Positions 1 through 7,527 of a DNA stretch of 13,062 nt are shown here, piece after piece. The position numbers and the translations under genes are program-made. The notes below the pieces were generated by a model. The model searched no databases. It was given only the letters and a program-made list of their open reading frames with translations, and was not told the origin of the DNA. The stretch is from DAONDQ01 sp035402645 (GTDB lineage: Bacteria; Cloacimonadota; Cloacimonadia; Cloacimonadales; DAONDQ01), in NCBI GenBank assembly GCA_035402645.1, contig DAONDQ010000079.1, positions 1 to 13,062 on the forward strand, written 5' to 3'. Within the stretch, counting starts at the first letter, position 1, and the number at the start of each line of letters is the position of its first letter.

Positions 1-564
1 ATAACTGACTTGCAGGTGGATCATTCTACAAATGAACTTGTACTATATAGCGTGTCCTACCTCTGTCGGGTTTCACTTCAGTCCCAAGCTGTAACATGGT
101 TCTCTCGAAATCTGATGCCCATGCATTATTACTGTTATGAAACAGGTGCAACCTTTGGTCTTCTTCCAGATGGTTATCTGTTTGCAGGTGTCATTCGATA
201 CGTGTCGGGAGAGGATGGTATTAATTTCCTGGTTCGCACCAATGCTCATGGTAATTACGTATCTGATAATGAGCAAATGCAGCCGATTATGGCAACAATG
301 TTGAATTACCCAAATCCGTTTTTAACAGCAACTACCATTGAATATGAACTCGAAAAGAATGGTCTTACTGAAATCTGTATTTACAATCTCAAGGGTCAGA
401 AAGTAATGAATTTTTCTCCTTCTAGACTCACATCAGGACATTACACAATTAACTGGAATGGCAAGGACCTACATGGAAACGATGTTCCTTCGGGTGTGTA
501 TTTCGCAAGCTGTCTCATGGATGGGAAATGTATAGGTGTAAGGAAAATGGTACGAATCAAATAA
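1..564 (+). CDS. 3' end of an exported protein with a C-terminal type IX-style sorting domain (partial)
   Basis: The reading frame is open from the first base, so the gene begins upstream of the window; the TTG at 10 is not a convincing start. The first ~95 residues contain aromatic, beta-rich segments such as DGYLFAGVI followed by FLVRTNAHGNYVS. This resembles the delta-60 or PQQ-like strand pattern of large secreted FCB-group proteins. The last ~85 residues (about 298-561) form a clear sorting-type domain. It opens with NYPNPF, continues with TTIEYEL and IYNLKGQKV, then NGKDLHGNDVPSGVYF, and ends in a basic KMVRIK. In known families this Ig-like/FlgD-like domain directs the protein across the outer membrane or to the surface. 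The substrate or function of the missing N-terminal part cannot be judged. The sorting domain is certain on motif grounds; the repeat assignment upstream is tentative. Confidence 0.85.
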   Translation: MTDLQVDHSTNELVLYSVSYLCRVSLQSQAVTWFSRNLMPMHYYCYETGATFGLLPDGYLFAGVIRYVSGEDGINFLVRTNAHGNYVSDNEQMQPIMATMLNYPNPFLTATTIEYELEKNGLTEICIYNLKGQKVMNFSPSRLTSGHYTINWNGKDLHGNDVPSGVYFASCLMDGKCIGVRKMVRIK

Positions 565-851
565 AGAGAATCAAAAGTAGATAATGTAATTTTACCTGCT
601 ACTTCTAATTTCAAGTCCTGCATTTCTTTGTATAACTGAATATAATTCACAAATGTGCATATAATTTTCGTGTTATTTCAGTTATTGAGTATATTTTCCA
701 ATGCAAAAAAGAGTATCGATAATATGTCGATATTCCTTACCATGTTTATCGAGAAGCAAGCCCAGTATTGATGAAGTTATTAATACACCTCTTGCATTCT
801 GACGTCGCAGCAAGATTGAACAGCAAAAAGTACTGAGATGGGGAGGTACTT
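565..851. other. non-coding intergenic region
   Basis: No convincing gene is present on either strand. An inverted repeat with 6-bp arms (TATCGA at 714-719, TCGATA at 727-732, 7-base spacer) could be a protein-binding site. TATAAT-like hexamers occur at 641-646 and 660-665, but neither has a good -35 box at normal spacing. No strong terminator follows the stop at 564; only a weak AAGTAG/CTACTT pairing (575-604) is visible. Confidence 0.5.
828..851 (+). promoter_or_regulatory. hairpin presenting a ribosome binding site
   Basis: AAGTAC (828-833) can pair with GTACTT (846-851), leaving a 12-base loop that holds most of the Shine-Dalgarno run GGGGAGG. The ATG of the small ORF follows directly at 852. 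The last G of the SD lies in the stem, so folding could modulate initiation. The stem is only 6 bp, so this may be chance. Confidence 0.3.
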
Positions 852-1022
852 ATGTTCAAACTTCGAGTCGGCAATTCGGAGAGGGTCTGTATTTCCTGCA
901 TATCTCCACATGAGTATATGAATGATTATAGGCAATTTTATACACATTCAAATAGATTGAAATCCTTCAAAAGAATAATCACAAATTCTGAAGAAAACCC
1001 ATTTTACAGGAGAATAACATGA
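852..1022 (+). CDS. small ORF of 56 residues overlapping the next gene's start (hypothetical)
   Basis: An ATG at 852 is preceded by GGAGG (842-846) with a 5-base spacer. The frame runs 56 codons to a TGA at 1020-1022, which overlaps the ATG of the following gene in an ATGA arrangement typical of translational coupling. The product starts MFKLRVGNSERVCISC, has a CxxC pair (C13, C16), is rich in Lys, Arg and Tyr, and shows no signal peptide or membrane helix. I recognise no family. It could be a leader or coupling peptide that sets translation of the large exported protein. It could also be a chance frame, since the AT-rich context and basic composition are not strongly gene-like. The SD and the overlap are visible; function is unknown. 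Confidence 0.35.
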   Translation: MFKLRVGNSERVCISCISPHEYMNDYRQFYTHSNRLKSFKRIITNSEENPFYRRIT

Positions 1023-3088
1023 AAAAAATCATATTTCTATTCATATGTTTAAGTTTCTCAGTGTTTCTTCTACATGCGCAGCAGAACCCACCGTCATTAC
1101 TATATCCCGGAATGGGGATGCCAGGTATACCTCCTGAAGGATGCAGCTTTGCTTGGGATGTATCCCCATACCAACAGGATAGTTTCTTTGACATTTATCT
1201 TGATGTGAATACTGACTTCAGCAATCCGCCAGTATTTGAAGGAACCCCAATTCCAGCCAAGACATACTTCCAATGGCATTGTTCTGCATTAATGACAGAG
1301 CAGACCTATTATTGGTTTGTACGATATTCATATTATGTGGACCAGGTTCTTCATCATATTGATTCTGCTGTGGGTACATTCACTACAGGCACCTCGCTAA
1401 TACCTCAAATGACAATTAGCGGTACGGTAGTCCCTGCGGGTCCACTGTACAATCCATCAGGAGTCTGGATGACTTGCCCGGGGGCTTGTGTACCTGCAAC
1501 ACTAAGCCTTAACTACTCGGGTAGTTACAGCTTTAAGGTATATGCCGGGGGAAATTATACTGTCACTCCAGCATATGGAGGTTTCTACTTCAATCCGTTG
1601 AACAGATCGTATACGAATGTTCAGACGAATTTCACGAATCAAAACTTCTGGATGATTAGTGCAAGACCCAATCCTGCGTGTCAGCCTATACCGGGAGCTA
1701 ATATCTCCAATGTATCCGTAAGTATCGGAAATCTCCAGTGGAATTATGTCCAAGATCCGGCTTATTCAGCCCCAAATGGTTTTAACGTGTATTTCCCTGC
1801 CACTACCCAGACACCCGTGTATGTGGCATATCCAAGATCATCAGCTTTTTCGATCGAGATTCCTAATTTGTATTACAATACAGTCTATTCATGGAAGGCA
1901 GTTCCAGTTAATGAATCGGGTGAAGCTGAAGGAGTAGAGACATGGGACTTCACAACCGAAGCGCTACCAACTGATACTCCCGGTCTTATCGAACCGGAGG
2001 ATCGCGCATCAGGTATTCCAACACAGAATGCAGCTTTCCAGTGGTCCTTGCCTGATGGAGACTACCAGGTTGATAGTTTCTTTGATGTATATTGCGATAT
2101 TAATCCCGGATTCCCCAATCCGCCAACATTTTCAGGTCATCTTGATCCATTGCGTACATATTTCGAGTGGCATTGTGCTGCGTTAATGACAGAGCAAACA
2201 TACTACTGGTTCGTTCGTTATTCCTATTACGTAGACCAAGTGCTGCATCATTTTGACTCTGCTGTAAATACTTTCACGACAGCTGTCTCGCAAATTCAGA
2301 CTTCCATCATCAGTGGTACAATAATACCTGCAAGCCCGTTATTCAACCCTTCAGGGGTGTGGATCACCTGCCCTGGAGCGGTAATTCCAGCTACACTGAA
2401 TACAAATTTCAGTGGTGTGTATTCGTTCATGGTTTACAATGGTGGTAGTTATACTGTTACTCCCTCCAAAGTCGGGTTTTACTTCAATCCGCTGACCAGG
2501 CCATATACCAATGTACAGGGCAATTTCACAAATCAAAACTTCTGGATGATCAGTGCCAGACCTAATCCTGCTTGCCAGCCTGTGCCGGGTATCAATGCAA
2601 GTGGTGTTTCGGTCAGCACAGGTCATTTAAGCTGGAGCTTTATACCGGATGCGGCTTATTCTGAACCGACAGGCTTCAATGTCTATTTCCCTGCATCTTC
2701 CCAGACGCCTGTTTACGTTCCTTATGCCCAAAGATCCTTCTTCGATATCGAGATACCAGTACTTGAATATTTCACTGAATATGAGTGGAAGGTTGTTCCT
2801 TTGAATACGGAAGGAGAGGCTGAAAATATCGAATTGTGGAACTTTACGACAGAAGAAGGAGGATTACCGGCACCGATACTGACTTTTTCCCAGGGAGGTA
2901 TACTCACTTGGACACCAGTTCCCGGAGCTCTTTACTATAAAGTCTATCGATCTGTTAATCCCAAAGGTCCCTGGGATATTGTTCATATCACAGGTGAACT
3001 TGCCTGGTATGATGTTGGTATGCCTCCTGATAGAGCATTCTATTATGTTACTGCGGTCAATGAACCTGCAGAGAGAGAGAAGAAGTGA
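1019..3088 (+). CDS. exported protein with two ~298-residue repeats (fibronectin-like and carboxypeptidase-regulatory-like modules)
   Basis: The start ATG is preceded by AGGAG (1008-1012) with a 6-base spacer. Residues 1-21 are a Sec signal peptide (MKKIIFLF..., cleavage after HAQ). The rest is two long repeats, aligned without a gap from residues 54-309 to 352-607. Each has an FN3-like segment with WHC and a block ending in VLHH. Next comes a module starting SGT(V/I)(V/I)PA with YTVTP and FYFNP, which fits the carboxypeptidase regulatory-like (transthyretin-type) fold. A second FN3-like segment ending in W-(D/N)-FTTE closes each repeat. Residues ~615-689 are a final FN3-like module (TWTPVPGALYYKVYRS). 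No sorting domain or anchor is present, so the protein may be periplasmic or released. Its ligand is unknown; such beta-sandwich arrays usually serve adhesion or binding. Confidence is high for the gene and export, moderate for domain names. Confidence 0.88.
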   Translation: MKKIIFLFICLSFSVFLLHAQQNPPSLLYPGMGMPGIPPEGCSFAWDVSPYQQDSFFDIYLDVNTDFSNPPVFEGTPIPAKTYFQWHCSALMTEQTYYWFVRYSYYVDQVLHHIDSAVGTFTTGTSLIPQMTISGTVVPAGPLYNPSGVWMTCPGACVPATLSLNYSGSYSFKVYAGGNYTVTPAYGGFYFNPLNRSYTNVQTNFTNQNFWMISARPNPACQPIPGANISNVSVSIGNLQWNYVQDPAYSAPNGFNVYFPATTQTPVYVAYPRSSAFSIEIPNLYYNTVYSWKAVPVNESGEAEGVETWDFTTEALPTDTPGLIEPEDRASGIPTQNAAFQWSLPDGDYQVDSFFDVYCDINPGFPNPPTFSGHLDPLRTYFEWHCAALMTEQTYYWFVRYSYYVDQVLHHFDSAVNTFTTAVSQIQTSIISGTIIPASPLFNPSGVWITCPGAVIPATLNTNFSGVYSFMVYNGGSYTVTPSKVGFYFNPLTRPYTNVQGNFTNQNFWMISARPNPACQPVPGINASGVSVSTGHLSWSFIPDAAYSEPTGFNVYFPASSQTPVYVPYAQRSFFDIEIPVLEYFTEYEWKVVPLNTEGEAENIELWNFTTEEGGLPAPILTFSQGGILTWTPVPGALYYKVYRSVNPKGPWDIVHITGELAWYDVGMPPDRAFYYVTAVNEPAEREKK
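1178..1966 (+). repeat. copy A of an 894-bp-period internal duplication
   Basis: This copy corresponds base for base, without indels, to 2072-2860. Anchor motifs DSFFD (1178/2072), QNFWMIS (1641/2535), FNVYFP (1781/2675) and the W of WxFTTE (1943/2837) are all exactly 894 bases apart. Similarity continues upstream after a two-codon indel. In the block FTNQNF...ACQP, all six base differences over 19 codons are synonymous. Confidence 0.9.
2072..2860 (+). repeat. copy B of the 894-bp-period internal duplication
   Basis: This is the second copy of the unit at 1178-1966. The protein is very similar and the DNA has drifted mainly at third positions in the conserved blocks. That indicates an old duplication held under protein-level selection rather than a recent copying event. 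Confidence 0.9.
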
Positions 3089-3136
3089 TTCATCCTGCGG
3101 TATCTGAATCAGAACTGAACTAGCTTTGGCTTAAGT

Positions 3137-3170
3137 GAAAAGGGGTGGTAATCCAACCACCCCCTTTTCT
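3137..3170 (+). terminator. intrinsic terminator of the two-repeat exported protein gene
   Basis: GAAAAGGGGTGG pairs with CCACCCCCTTTTC across a short loop, with one bulged C. The T-rich end of the stem is followed by CTTGAATAT. It lies 49 bases past the stop at 3088. Confidence 0.75.
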
Positions 3171-3318
3171 TGAATATAATCTTAATATTGCAAAGTGTGT
3201 GGATTATCATCCCCTTTTGTTTTTCAAGTCCAGCTAATCAGAATATCAACTCATCATGCACGGAATAATGTTGCCAGAGAATCCATGCAATGCTAATTTT
3301 GCATTATAGGAGTGATTC

Positions 3319-3795
3319 ATGTACAAAATAGAACCTTTTCATGATTTGAATCGAAAAGTTGCAGTGAAACTGCTAAAGAGATTATGGCATACAGAATCGA
3401 TCATTGCAAAGAAACATATTCATGACTTTTGGAAAGTTCCGGGATTCCTGTGTTACATGGATGAGAAAATCGTTGGAGTCGTAACGTACGAGATATTGGG
3501 TCTTGAATGTGAGATCGTTTCCATCAATGCCCTTCGGAAAAGAAAAGGGATTGGCAAGGCCCTATTCAATACTGTTTTGAAGGAAGCGAAAAAGGCTCAT
3601 TGCAGCAGACTTTGGTTAATTACGACCAATGATAACACGAACGCACTCACATTCTATCAGTTAATTGGCATGAATTTGTGCGGTTTTTATCCGAATGCCA
3701 TGGATTATTCGAGAAAAATCAAGCCGCAGATTCCTCTTACAGGTAACCTGGGAATTCCACTACAGCATGAACTGGAATTTGAAATGCTGCTTTAG
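3319..3795 (+). CDS. GNAT-family N-acetyltransferase
   Basis: The ATG is preceded by AGGAG (3308-3312), 6 bases away. The 158-residue product is the normal size for a single GNAT domain. Such enzymes transfer the acetyl group of acetyl-CoA to an amine; the substrate here is unknown. Residues 52-62 (VGVVTYEIL) and 66-72 (EIVSINAL) match beta strands before motif A. The acetyl-CoA loop is KRKGIGKAL (74-82), with Lys where Arg or Gln is usual at the first position. Residues 103-118 (TNDNTNALTFYQLIGM) form motif B. The C-terminal IPLTGNLGIPLQHELEFE (138-155) is the tail typical of a widespread uncharacterised GNAT subgroup that ends IPL.G..GIP..(D)E.E.E. The protein is cytoplasmic with no signal peptide. 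A terminator upstream and 160 bases before the next gene suggest it is transcribed alone. Confidence 0.9.
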   Translation: MYKIEPFHDLNRKVAVKLLKRLWHTESIIAKKHIHDFWKVPGFLCYMDEKIVGVVTYEILGLECEIVSINALRKRKGIGKALFNTVLKEAKKAHCSRLWLITTNDNTNALTFYQLIGMNLCGFYPNAMDYSRKIKPQIPLTGNLGIPLQHELEFEMLL

Positions 3796-3860
3796 AACAT
3801 TCACCACCCCGGCACCTAATTCAACAATTCTATTGACATAGGTCAACCAACCCATTTCAT

Positions 3861-3889
3861 CTGACAATCAAACACGATGAATTTATATA
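3861..3889 (+). promoter_or_regulatory. candidate promoter for the phosphomutase gene
   Basis: CTGACA (3861-3866) and TATATA (3884-3889) are separated by 17 bases, 67 bases before the ATG at 3956. A perfect TTGACA at 3833-3838 lacks a matching -10 box. Confidence 0.35.
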
Positions 3890-3955
3890 AAACACATAAC
3901 GAATGACGGTTACCAATGCTGGGAATTCTGTTGTTCATGGAGTAATATAAGCATT

Positions 3956-5161
3956 ATGAAGACAATGATCATTATCGGCGATGGCATAGCTGATTATCCT
4001 TTGAATGGCTTAGGAAATAGAACCCCACTAATGGCTGCACATAAACCGAATATAGACCGTTTAGCGCAATTGGGACGTTGTGGCAGGCTGATGACGATAC
4101 CGGCAAATATGCCCACCGGTTCTGAAGTGGCATATCTTTCAATTTTAGGTTATAATGTTCAGGAAGTCAATTCTGGTTGTGGAGCTTTTGAAGCAGAATC
4201 TTTAGGTGTTAAACTGGGACCTGATGATTTGGCAATGCATTGTAGTTTTATCACGATCAGGAATGGAAATATCAAATTGCTCTCCGATGGAGATCTATTC
4301 GATGAAGAAGGTCGTGAACTAATCGATTCCCTAAATAATATCTTCTCGAAGGAAAGCCAGCAATTCCATGCTGGAAATGGGCAAAGAAACCTTTTCGTTC
4401 TCAAGAATGGGAGTCAATTCGTAAATCTTACCCCTCCCTATGAAGTTCAGGGGCAACCTTGGAAGACAGTCCTTCCCGTTGCAAATCATCCTGATGGAAA
4501 ACTGACTACCGAAATACTGAAGGATCTGATCAATCGATCTCAAGGTGTATTGGAGCGCCATCCGGTCAATATTGAGCGTGTCAAGAACGGAAAGGAACCA
4601 GCAAACTTAATATGGTTCTGGTCTGCAGGAAAAAAACCGCAAATGAAGAGTTTCACTGAACTATACGGTAAGAGCGGCGCTGTAATTTCCAATCTTGATT
4701 TACTAAATGGTATTGGAATTCATGCAGGCTTCAAGGTCATCAAAATGGAAGGAACTGTTGGCTCTTCCTTTCATAATTATGATGAAAAAGTGGATGCTGC
4801 ATTAAATGCGATCGAAGAAGTCGATTTGGTCGTCCTGCATTTTGAAGATGCAGATGAAGCAGGGCATGAAGGAAATATTGAGAGAAAAGTGAAGTGCATT
4901 GAAGCACTCGATGATAAAGTGATCAACCCCCTGATGAAAAGAACCATGAGTGCAGCAAATCCCTTCAGTATTTCCTTTTTACCAAATCATCCTACACCCT
5001 GTTCAGTCCGCACCCATACCTATGATCCAGTACCCTTTGTCATTTATGCTCCCGGAGAATTACCGGATGTCGTCGATCACTACGATGAAGAAAGTGTCTT
5101 TCATGGTGCTTATGGATTAGTTGAAAGCAGAGACTTCATCTGGGTATTATTTGATAAATAA
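3956..5161 (+). CDS. archaeal-type cofactor-independent phosphoglycerate mutase family protein (possible homoserine kinase-like paralogue)
   Basis: This 401-residue protein belongs to the alkaline phosphatase superfamily, apgM branch. Members isomerise 3- and 2-phosphoglycerate via a phosphoserine. A bacterial subgroup of this size has been proposed to act as homoserine kinase in threonine synthesis. Visible motifs are the metal-binding Asp in IIIGDGIAD (D9) and the nucleophile-type Ser in PTGSEVAYLSILGY (S56). Further motifs are HFEDADEAGHEGN with D300 and H304, and LPNHPTP with H345, then RTHTYDPVPF. The position before H345 is normally an Asp metal ligand and is Asn here (N344). The usual Arg in the TGRxPxEA motif is Cys (SGCGAFEA, C76), and GSD is GSE. 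Metal or substrate use may therefore be altered. The start has GGAG (3939-3942) but a long 13-base spacer. No glycolysis or threonine genes adjoin it. The family is secure; the reaction is not. Confidence 0.88.
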   Translation: MKTMIIIGDGIADYPLNGLGNRTPLMAAHKPNIDRLAQLGRCGRLMTIPANMPTGSEVAYLSILGYNVQEVNSGCGAFEAESLGVKLGPDDLAMHCSFITIRNGNIKLLSDGDLFDEEGRELIDSLNNIFSKESQQFHAGNGQRNLFVLKNGSQFVNLTPPYEVQGQPWKTVLPVANHPDGKLTTEILKDLINRSQGVLERHPVNIERVKNGKEPANLIWFWSAGKKPQMKSFTELYGKSGAVISNLDLLNGIGIHAGFKVIKMEGTVGSSFHNYDEKVDAALNAIEEVDLVVLHFEDADEAGHEGNIERKVKCIEALDDKVINPLMKRTMSAANPFSISFLPNHPTPCSVRTHTYDPVPFVIYAPGELPDVVDHYDEESVFHGAYGLVESRDFIWVLFDK

Positions 5162-5186
5162 AAAGGGCAACAAGGTGTCCCCTTTT
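5161..5186. terminator. bidirectional terminator between convergent genes
   Basis: AAAAGGG (5161-5167) pairs with CCCTTTT (5180-5186), with an ACA/TGT inner pairing. On the minus strand the stem is followed by TTATTTATT, so it best serves the DUF5916 gene. It begins at the base just after the TAA stop of the plus-strand phosphomutase gene. Confidence 0.65.
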
Positions 5187-5193
5187 GATTCCA

Positions 5194-7299
5194 TTAGAAT
5201 GTCTTTGTAGTTTTGAACCACATGGTTTCAGATGTCTTATACATTGTCTCCATATAATCATCTTCCGTGGCATTGTATCCCATATATATCTTTGTTGATG
5301 AATTCAAGAACCAATGCATGGTGCAGAAATAGCCAACATGCTGTTGATAGCCTTGCGCATCGTAATTATTATACCTGACACCCAATACCAGCTTCAAATC
5401 CTTACTAAATGTTAACTCTGTATCAAGGTTTGTGACGTCATATTCATTATCACCTTTTGCTCCTATAATAAATTCCTCCGGCTTCGGCATTTCCTTCCAG
5501 ATGAAGTGGTTATCGCTGAAGATATATGAAATCACTGGACCAAGGAATCCATTGATACCGGCGTAGAAATACTGGTTCCGATAAGAGTGCTGGAGATCAA
5601 TCAGGTGATAAACTACAGCATCGCCTATTCCCATCCCTGCATAACCACTGCAAGTCAGCCAATGGTCTGTTCCAATATTTATATCCAAATTTCGCCATGG
5701 AATGAGTTTATCGTTAAATTGTCTCTCCTCACCGATGTTTCCGGTAAATGTCGTGTAAAACCTTGGGAGAAAGTTCACAGTACTAGTCCATTGTAAATCT
5801 TTACTACGTACTTCATGGTTTCCTTCGTGTTCCCACGTTACATCACCAGTACTTTGAGAATGGAAGGTCCTGATGAATTTTCCAGGGTAATTATTGTCGT
5901 ATGACATGAAGTAGACACTGTTGAATAAATTTACATCATATCGTGCCTGTGGTGTTCCCATACGCGGAATATAGTATTTGGTCACTTCCCTGACTGATAC
6001 TTGTGAAGTGAAATTACCAATCACCTGATTGGATGATAGAAAAGCAAGGTGCCCATTTCTGCTGTCATAGCCCTTTACTTTATCATAACTCTGGATGTAC
6101 CAGGCATCAAGTTGCCATTGCGGATTGACCTGATACGAAGGAGCCGAGTAAAATAGGTAGTTGTATTTCTCAGTCTCCTGGTTTGTTCTTCCTAATACGG
6201 TAAATTGATTTGCAAATCTCCCAAAACGAGGTTTATATGCCAGTAAAGTGTAATTATCAGCTGGATTGATAACGGTTGAATCCTGCTTTGTCTCCTTATC
6301 CTGTGCTGTCAGAACACCCATATTCCAATTTCTTCCACTTGCAGTGAATTTTACTGCGTATTGAGGCTGCATGATATTACGGGAATAGAACTGATTTTCA
6401 TTTACCCCAAATGCATTCAAATCCTCTGTAAAGAAAATCCTGTTTTCTTGTATATAGGGTGGATACTTCGAATTGTGTTCATCGATTTCAGCATCAACAG
6501 GTGCTTCAGTAAAATCCGGATTGAAGGCAAGTTTCATGGATGAATTGCTGGTTGGACGGTATATGATATTAACACCCAAATGCTTGGGATCGAAAGTCTT
6601 TTCTTCCGTCAGCATATCATAGGACTTATAAAAGTAGGGAATGACGTAATAGTTTCGGGGCAAATCGATCTGTTCATTAATAATGAGCGATTCGAAGGAA
6701 TCATAGTACTTCCGTACAGTTGTGTTGACCAAAGGAGTATATGGATTCGCATAGGAAGAAACGGTATTCTGAATCTGTCTGGCAATTGAAAATGACCAAT
6801 CATAGGGCGGTTCACCATCAAAACGCAAATCACGAAATGGAATAGTCATTCTACAAGTCCAGAGATTCCCCGAAAACGATGATTCGCAATCATATAAACT
6901 ATTCCATGCCTTATCAATGTTTAGATTATCACCTCTGACAGCATCGAAGCAAGTTCCCCGGGGAAATGCGGAGAAGTAGTAGGCAAAGTCCTCTGTTCTG
7001 ATCGTTTTCAGTTGTAGGCGAATATAGTCAGATGTCTGATTGTCATCACGTGTAGCATATGCCCCCGGAATAAAGGTGCTGTCGATCTGACATTCCCAAT
7101 AAGCATAGAGATTCCTGCCATCATGCCATAGCCAACAATCTGTCTGCAATGGAATTTGCTGCTTGTCTGGAGGTGAAATCCTCTCCATTCCCGACATATG
7201 ATTTGAGTCAGTTTTGATTAGTACTGTAGAATAAGGTACCGTTATACTCTTCAGCATAATCGCTATAAAAAGGAATACGATAGAAATCATCTCTTTCAT
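5194..7299 (-). CDS. DUF5916 outer-membrane protein with N-terminal CBM9-like domain
   Basis: The start is placed at the ATG at 7299, because AAGGGAG lies five bases upstream of it. An in-frame ATG at 7320 would precede this ribosome binding site. The product is 701 residues. Residues 1-22 are a signal peptide (MKEMISIVFLF...). Residues ~45-190 resemble a family 9 carbohydrate-binding domain, including the TIPFRDLRF strand (152-160). The remainder fits the DUF5916 family: NPDF (260-263), an IQENRIFFTED segment matching the family's EKRxFFxE, and FYSRNI (304-309). Many aromatic-rich alternating strands follow, and the chain ends in Phe, as outer-membrane beta-barrels often do. Members are usually predicted outer-membrane proteins of FCB bacteria, sometimes linked to polysaccharide use, but biochemical function is unknown. 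It is transcribed alone, with its own promoter and a shared terminator. Confidence 0.88.
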   Translation of the reverse strand: MKEMISIVFLFIAIMLKSITVPYSTVLIKTDSNHMSGMERISPPDKQQIPLQTDCWLWHDGRNLYAYWECQIDSTFIPGAYATRDDNQTSDYIRLQLKTIRTEDFAYYFSAFPRGTCFDAVRGDNLNIDKAWNSLYDCESSFSGNLWTCRMTIPFRDLRFDGEPPYDWSFSIARQIQNTVSSYANPYTPLVNTTVRKYYDSFESLIINEQIDLPRNYYVIPYFYKSYDMLTEEKTFDPKHLGVNIIYRPTSNSSMKLAFNPDFTEAPVDAEIDEHNSKYPPYIQENRIFFTEDLNAFGVNENQFYSRNIMQPQYAVKFTASGRNWNMGVLTAQDKETKQDSTVINPADNYTLLAYKPRFGRFANQFTVLGRTNQETEKYNYLFYSAPSYQVNPQWQLDAWYIQSYDKVKGYDSRNGHLAFLSSNQVIGNFTSQVSVREVTKYYIPRMGTPQARYDVNLFNSVYFMSYDNNYPGKFIRTFHSQSTGDVTWEHEGNHEVRSKDLQWTSTVNFLPRFYTTFTGNIGEERQFNDKLIPWRNLDINIGTDHWLTCSGYAGMGIGDAVVYHLIDLQHSYRNQYFYAGINGFLGPVISYIFSDNHFIWKEMPKPEEFIIGAKGDNEYDVTNLDTELTFSKDLKLVLGVRYNNYDAQGYQQHVGYFCTMHWFLNSSTKIYMGYNATEDDYMETMYKTSETMWFKTTKTF

Positions 7300-7315
7300 A
7301 ACTGCTCCCTTAATA

Positions 7316-7325
7316 CACATATGTG
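7316..7325. promoter_or_regulatory. palindrome CACATATGTG at the DUF5916 transcription start
   Basis: This perfect 10-bp palindrome lies just downstream of the predicted -10 box (7329-7334, minus strand), over the expected start of transcription. It is 17 bases upstream of the ATG at 7299. Its core ACATATGT also occurs in the palindrome at 7498-7509 in front of the divergent gene. Confidence 0.45.
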
Positions 7326-7328
7326 CAC

Positions 7329-7355
7329 TTTATATTCTCACGTGTATACTGTCAA
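7329..7355 (-). promoter_or_regulatory. candidate promoter of the DUF5916 gene
   Basis: On the minus strand, TTGACA (7355-7350) and TATAAA (7334-7329) are separated by 15 bases, slightly short of ideal. The -10 box is 30 bases upstream of the chosen start codon. The same TTGACA-15-TATAAA pattern precedes the FG-GAP gene at 12842-12868. Confidence 0.5.
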
Positions 7356-7467
7356 GGATTAACTGAATGAATAATATATAGTTAGGGGTAATGATCAGTG
7401 AATTGATTATGTCAGTATGATTCAAGAGATTCTAATAAAAGTGATCGAGTAGGCTTCAGAAAACAAT

Positions 7468-7497
7468 TTGACAAAAAAAGTGGTTCTTACTTATTTA
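7468..7497 (+). promoter_or_regulatory. candidate promoter of the DUF134-NifX-like gene
   Basis: TTGACA (7468-7473) is perfect. A weaker -10, TATTTA (7492-7497), follows after 18 bases and directly abuts the palindrome at 7498-7509. The weak -10 may indicate dependence on an activator. Confidence 0.4.
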
Positions 7498-7509
7498 GAA
7501 CATATGTTC
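7498..7509. promoter_or_regulatory. palindrome GAACATATGTTC upstream of the DUF134-NifX-like gene
   Basis: This perfect 12-bp palindrome starts right after the predicted -10 box, over the expected transcription start. It is 19 bases upstream of the ATG. It shares the ACATATGT core with the palindrome at 7316-7325. An operator for one regulator of both divergent genes is plausible; the DUF134 helix-turn-helix protein itself is one candidate. Confidence 0.5.
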
Positions 7510-7527
7510 ATAATATAAGGAAGATTA

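Noticed and set aside
1178..2860. Assembly duplication artefact in the two-repeat protein
   Set aside because: The copies differ at many silent and some coding positions, so they are genuinely separate sequences rather than one stretch assembled twice.
7300..7320. Longer start for the DUF5916 protein at 7320
   Set aside because: The AAGGGAG ribosome binding site lies between 7320 and 7299, and a start at 7320 would add seven residues ahead of a normal signal peptide.
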